A stretch of DNA of 7,965 nt. Source: Cellvibrionaceae bacterium. Its GTDB lineage: Bacteria > Pseudomonadota > Gammaproteobacteria > Pseudomonadales > Cellvibrionaceae. Positions 5,390 through 7,965 of the stretch are shown here, piece after piece. How positions within the stretch are numbered: position 1 is the first letter of the stretch; each line of letters opens with the position of its first letter. Position numbers and translations under genes: made by a program. The stretch spans positions 1 to 7,965 of the forward strand of contig JAOXRV010000750.1 of the NCBI GenBank assembly GCA_025800435.1, in the 5' to 3' direction. Under the pieces are notes generated by a model, which was not told the origin of the DNA, made no database searches, and was given only the letters and a program-made list of their open reading frames with translations.

Positions 5390-6754
5390 ATGCAGTCCAA
5401 CAGCGAAGAACTCCACCAACAAACCCAGGCCCAGCTCGGCGAGCTGTACGAGGCCCTGGACAGTGGTACCTTCAAACAAGTGCGCCGCATGCTCAACGGC
5501 CTGACCCCGGCCGAGATTGCCCACCTGCTCGAATCCTCCCCGCCCGCTTCGCGCCGAGCCTTGTGGCGGCTGGTCGATAAAGAAGCCGAGGGCGAGGTAC
5601 TGCAAGAGCTGCCGGACGATATCCAGGCCCAGTTCCTGCGCCGCATGGATGCCAAAGCGGTGGCCGACCTGGCCGAGGGCATGGATACCGACGACATTGC
5701 CGACCTGTTGCAACAGCTGCCCGACCGGGTCATCAAAGAAGTACTCTACGCCATGGGGGCTCAAGATCGCCTGCGGGTAGAGAAGGTGCTGTCTTTTGAC
5801 GAGGACACCGCCGGTGGCCTGATGGACACCGACACCATCACCGTGCGCCCGCGCTTTACCCTGGATGTGGTGCTGCGCTATCTGCGCCGCCACGACGAGC
5901 TACCCGCCTCTACCGACAACCTGATTGTGGTCAACCGCAAGGATGAGTTTCTGGGCCTGCTGCCGCTGTCACGACTGCTCACCAAAGACCCGGCGATTAC
6001 CGTGCGCGAGGTCATGGTCACCGATGTAGAGGCCATTAATGCCAACCTGGCCGATAACGAAGTGGCCAAACTGTTTGAGCGCAACGACTGGGTATCGGCA
6101 CCGGTAGTGGACGACGAAGGCAAGCTGCTGGGCCGTATTACTATCGATGATGTGGTCGATGTAATTCGTGAAGACGCCGATCACTCACTGATGAGCATGG
6201 CCGGCCTGGATGAAGAAGAAGACACCTTCTCGCCGGTTATGCGCACCACCCCGCGCCGGGCCATTTGGTTGGGTATCAACCTGCTCACCGCCATTACCGC
6301 CTCGGCGGTGATCAATATTTTTCAGGGCACCATCGACAAAGTAGTGGCCCTGGCCGTGCTGATGCCAATTGTCGCCAGCATGGGTGGTGTCGCCGGCAGC
6401 CAAACCCTAACCGTGGTTATTCGCGGTATGGCGCTGGGCCAAATTGGCCGCACCAATCTGCGCTGGCTGCTGAGCCGAGAAGCCGCGGTGGGCTTGATTA
6501 ACGGCCTGCTGTGGGCGGCGGTGATGGGGGCGATCACCTCGCTCTGGTTTAACGATATCAACCTAGCGATTATTATCGGCGCCGCCATGATCATTAACTT
6601 ACTCACCGCCGCCACCATGGGTGCGCTGTTGCCAGTGGCCATTCGCGCCATGAAAATCGACCCGGCCCTGGCTGGCAGCGTCGCCCTAACCACAGTTACC
6701 GATGTAGTTGGCTTTTTGTCATTCCTCGGCCTGGCCACGTATTTTTACGCCTAG
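5390..6754 (+). CDS. mgtE: MgtE family magnesium channel/transporter
   Basis: MgtE is a homodimeric inner-membrane Mg2+ channel that closes when its cytoplasmic domains bind Mg2+. The 454-residue product has the standard order: acidic N domain of helical repeats (about 15-135, including LNGLTPAEIAHLLESSPP 35-52 and DDIADLLQQLPD 101-112), paired CBS domains (about 140-260, with GGLMDTDTITV and later VREVMVTD, APVVDDEGKLLGRITIDDVVDVI), a connecting plug helix, and five membrane segments at about 291-311, 316-338, 362-385, 390-415 and 427-452. MPIVASMGGVAGSQT (325-339) and TTVTDVVGF (434-442) are channel signatures; D438 should match the pore-lining aspartate of Thermus MgtE. The ATG at 5390 fits the family start; the frame is open to an ATG at 5315, but that 25-codon extension is built from the terminator hairpin. 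The Shine-Dalgarno is poor. Regulation by leader attenuation is suggested. darP follows after seven bases. Confidence 0.95.
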   Translation: MQSNSEELHQQTQAQLGELYEALDSGTFKQVRRMLNGLTPAEIAHLLESSPPASRRALWRLVDKEAEGEVLQELPDDIQAQFLRRMDAKAVADLAEGMDTDDIADLLQQLPDRVIKEVLYAMGAQDRLRVEKVLSFDEDTAGGLMDTDTITVRPRFTLDVVLRYLRRHDELPASTDNLIVVNRKDEFLGLLPLSRLLTKDPAITVREVMVTDVEAINANLADNEVAKLFERNDWVSAPVVDDEGKLLGRITIDDVVDVIREDADHSLMSMAGLDEEEDTFSPVMRTTPRRAIWLGINLLTAITASAVINIFQGTIDKVVALAVLMPIVASMGGVAGSQTLTVVIRGMALGQIGRTNLRWLLSREAAVGLINGLLWAAVMGAITSLWFNDINLAIIIGAAMIINLLTAATMGALLPVAIRAMKIDPALAGSVALTTVTDVVGFLSFLGLATYFYA

Positions 6755-6761
6755 AGCACCT

Positions 6762-7316
6762 ATGAATAACGACGAGTTTGACCCCTGCGACAACGAAGAA
6801 GAAGAGCTGATCAGCCGCAGCCAGATCAAGCGCGAGATGCAAGAACTGCAAGATCTCGGCGAGAGCCTGGTGGAAATGAGCAAGAAACAGCTCGCCCATG
6901 TGCCCCTACCCGCGAGCCTAAGCGCCGCCATTGTCGAGGCGCGCCGACTCAAAAGCCGAGAGGCCAAGCGCCGTCAGATTCAGTTTATCGGCAAGCTGAT
7001 GCGCGATATCGATATGGCCCCCATCGATGCGGCCATGGAAAAGATTCGCACCCAAGGCCAGCGCCACCAGTTACAGCGCGAACAGTCCATCGGCTGGGCC
7101 GAGCGTATGATTAGCGAAGGCCCTGGGGCGGTAGAAGAATTTTTGCAGCAGTACTGGGCCGGCGACCGCCAGCAATTGCGCCAATTACAGCGCAGCGCCG
7201 CCAAAGAGGCCGAGCAGCGCCGCCAGCAACAACAAGCTGGGCAAAAGCAGAGCCCCGCCAGCGGCGCCGGTAAATTACAGCAAGCCCTGCTTGAAGCCAT
7301 GGAGCTGAGCGCATGA
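6762..7316 (+). CDS. darP: DarP (YjgA), 50S ribosome assembly-associated protein
   Basis: DarP/YjgA binds late 50S precursor particles and helps the final maturation of the large subunit. The 184-residue product matches E. coli YjgA in length (183). It has the acidic start (DPCDNEEEELISRS), the conserved SRSQIKREMQELQDLGESLVEMSK (18-41), the LP...L..AI.EARR..S.EAKRRQIQFIGKLMR core (48-81), and a charged glutamine-rich C-terminal coiled region (135-163), all typical of the family. The ATG at 6762 is chosen because it begins seven bases after the mgtE stop and gives the family length; the frame is open further upstream but only inside mgtE. Translation is probably coupled to mgtE, as no strong Shine-Dalgarno is present. 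The stop overlaps the next start by four bases. In pseudomonads yjgA more often neighbours the tldE/pmbA gene. Confidence 0.93.
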   Translation: MNNDEFDPCDNEEEELISRSQIKREMQELQDLGESLVEMSKKQLAHVPLPASLSAAIVEARRLKSREAKRRQIQFIGKLMRDIDMAPIDAAMEKIRTQGQRHQLQREQSIGWAERMISEGPGAVEEFLQQYWAGDRQQLRQLQRSAAKEAEQRRQQQQAGQKQSPASGAGKLQQALLEAMELSA

Positions 7317-7885
7317 GCGAGCGCCTGATAAATTGCTGGGCCCAAATTGACCAGACCAATCGCGCCGACCCAAACAGCGACAGCGAGGGCCAACCCAAAG
7401 CCTTGCTATACGGCCAGCGAATGAGTCAGTGCCTGGCCCAATTCGCCCCCAAAGCAAGTGAGCACCTACAAATTGCGGTGAGGGCCCAACACATTCAACG
7501 CTGGGCCATCCCCCGCAGCGACTACCCCATGGACCGGGCCGGCTATCTGCGCTGGCGCCGCAACCTGGGCCGGCACCACGCCGAGGTCTGTGGCCAAATT
7601 ATGGCCGAGTTGGGCTATAGCCCCAGCGATATCGACACGGTTGCCGGTTTGTTGCAAAAACAAAACCTCAAGCAAAACCCGGATACCCAAACCCTGGAGG
7701 ACGTGGCTTGCCTGGTGTTTTTAGAGTTTTATTTTAAACCCTTTGCCAAGGCCCACAGCCGCGATAAAATCATTTCGATTTTGCAAAAAACCTGGGCCAA
7801 AATGTCGCCGGCTGGCCAGGCGGCCGCGCTGCAATTGCCGCTGGGCGAAGCCGAGCTGGCGCTGGTTCAGCAAGCCCTAGGGTAA
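7313..7885 (+). CDS. DUF4202 family protein
   Basis: The 190-residue product is recognised as a DUF4202 protein, whose molecular role is, to my knowledge, unknown. Recognisable family stretches are ALLYGQRMSQCLAQFAPKAS (30-49), LQIAVRAQHIQRWAIPRSDYPMDRAGYLRWRRNLGRHHAE (52-91), a central DIDTVAGLLQKQNLKQNPDTQTLEDVACLVFLE (107-138) and FAKAHSRDKIISILQKTWAKMS (144-165). The histidines H60, H88 and H89 with E129/D130 and E138 recall the metal site of HD-type helical proteins, but that is inference. It is predicted all-helical, cytoplasmic and has no membrane segment. The start at 7313 shares ATGA with the darP stop, and GGAG (7301-7304) lies eight bases upstream, so the two genes are translationally coupled. 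The pairing suggests, without proving, a role near ribosome assembly or RNA metabolism. GGGTA-AGCAA-TACCC (7880-7894) forms a small hairpin across the stop codon. Confidence 0.85.
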   Translation: MSERLINCWAQIDQTNRADPNSDSEGQPKALLYGQRMSQCLAQFAPKASEHLQIAVRAQHIQRWAIPRSDYPMDRAGYLRWRRNLGRHHAEVCGQIMAELGYSPSDIDTVAGLLQKQNLKQNPDTQTLEDVACLVFLEFYFKPFAKAHSRDKIISILQKTWAKMSPAGQAAALQLPLGEAELALVQQALG

Positions 7886-7935
7886 GCAATACCCGACATA
7901 AACCCACAAGATAAGCCCTGATAAAAGGAAAGCCG

Positions 7936-7965
7936 GTGGCCGAGTATTACCCCCAGCTAAAGCAC
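7936..7965 (+). CDS. Start of a further gene, possibly SirB2-family membrane protein (partial)
   Basis: Only ten codons are visible before the window ends. A GTG at 7936 follows a good Shine-Dalgarno AAGGAAA (7925-7931) by four bases and reads MAEYYPQLKH. The pattern YYPxLKH at the N terminus resembles SirB2-type small membrane proteins, which begin with a 'Y..LK..H' segment leading into the first membrane helix. With ten residues this is a guess. It starts 50 bases after the DUF4202 gene in the same direction, without a terminator between, so it probably belongs to the same operon. Confidence 0.4.
   Translation, partial: MAEYYPQLKH

Noticed and set aside
5318..5893. Minus-strand open frame of 191 codons opposite mgtE.
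   Set aside because: mgtE is certain on the + strand; the opposite frame is His/Gly/Gln-rich, typical of an antisense shadow in GC-rich DNA.

Overview
The window reads as chromosomal DNA of a gammaproteobacterium. It is GC-rich, all genes lie on the + strand, and the proteins most resemble those of the Pseudomonas/Cellvibrionales side of the class. That placement is by recognition only, without a database search. The backbone is the widely conserved cluster lptA-lptB-rpoN-hpf-(ptsN)-rapZ-(ptsO)-mgtE-darP, with a DUF4202 gene after it. No tRNA, rRNA, CRISPR array, transposase or phage gene was seen.

Layout. The window opens inside the 3' end of lptA (2-271), followed by lptB (322-1047); both serve lipopolysaccharide export. 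A 242-bp gap leads to rpoN (1290-2810, sigma-54). After a 148-bp leader comes hpf (2959-3249, ribosome hibernation). A 326-bp gene-free stretch follows; it holds a strong hairpin just after hpf and a 142-bp element with 46-bp imperfect inverted arms. Next is rapZ (3576-4442). Then come a CRP-type operator with promoter and an unrecognised secreted protein (4663-5187). A leader carrying a 15-bp tandem repeat and a textbook intrinsic-terminator hairpin precedes mgtE (5390-6754, Mg2+ channel). mgtE runs with very tight spacing into darP/yjgA (6762-7316), which overlaps a DUF4202 gene (7313-7885). A further gene starts at the right edge (from 7936), perhaps of the SirB2 family.

How it works together. 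The left part links envelope assembly (Lpt), sigma-54 transcription and ribosome dormancy, the usual set for this locus. The two nitrogen-PTS genes that normally flank rapZ (ptsN before it, ptsO/NPr after it) are not at their expected places. The ptsN position holds the palindromic element and the ptsO position holds the secreted protein with its own CRP-type control. The mgtE-darP-DUF4202 group looks like a separate transcription unit with possible attenuation in its leader. The most interesting points are the substitution of the PTS genes, the large palindrome just ahead of rapZ, the terminator in the mgtE leader, and the orphan secreted protein. No clear new defence or mobile system is visible.
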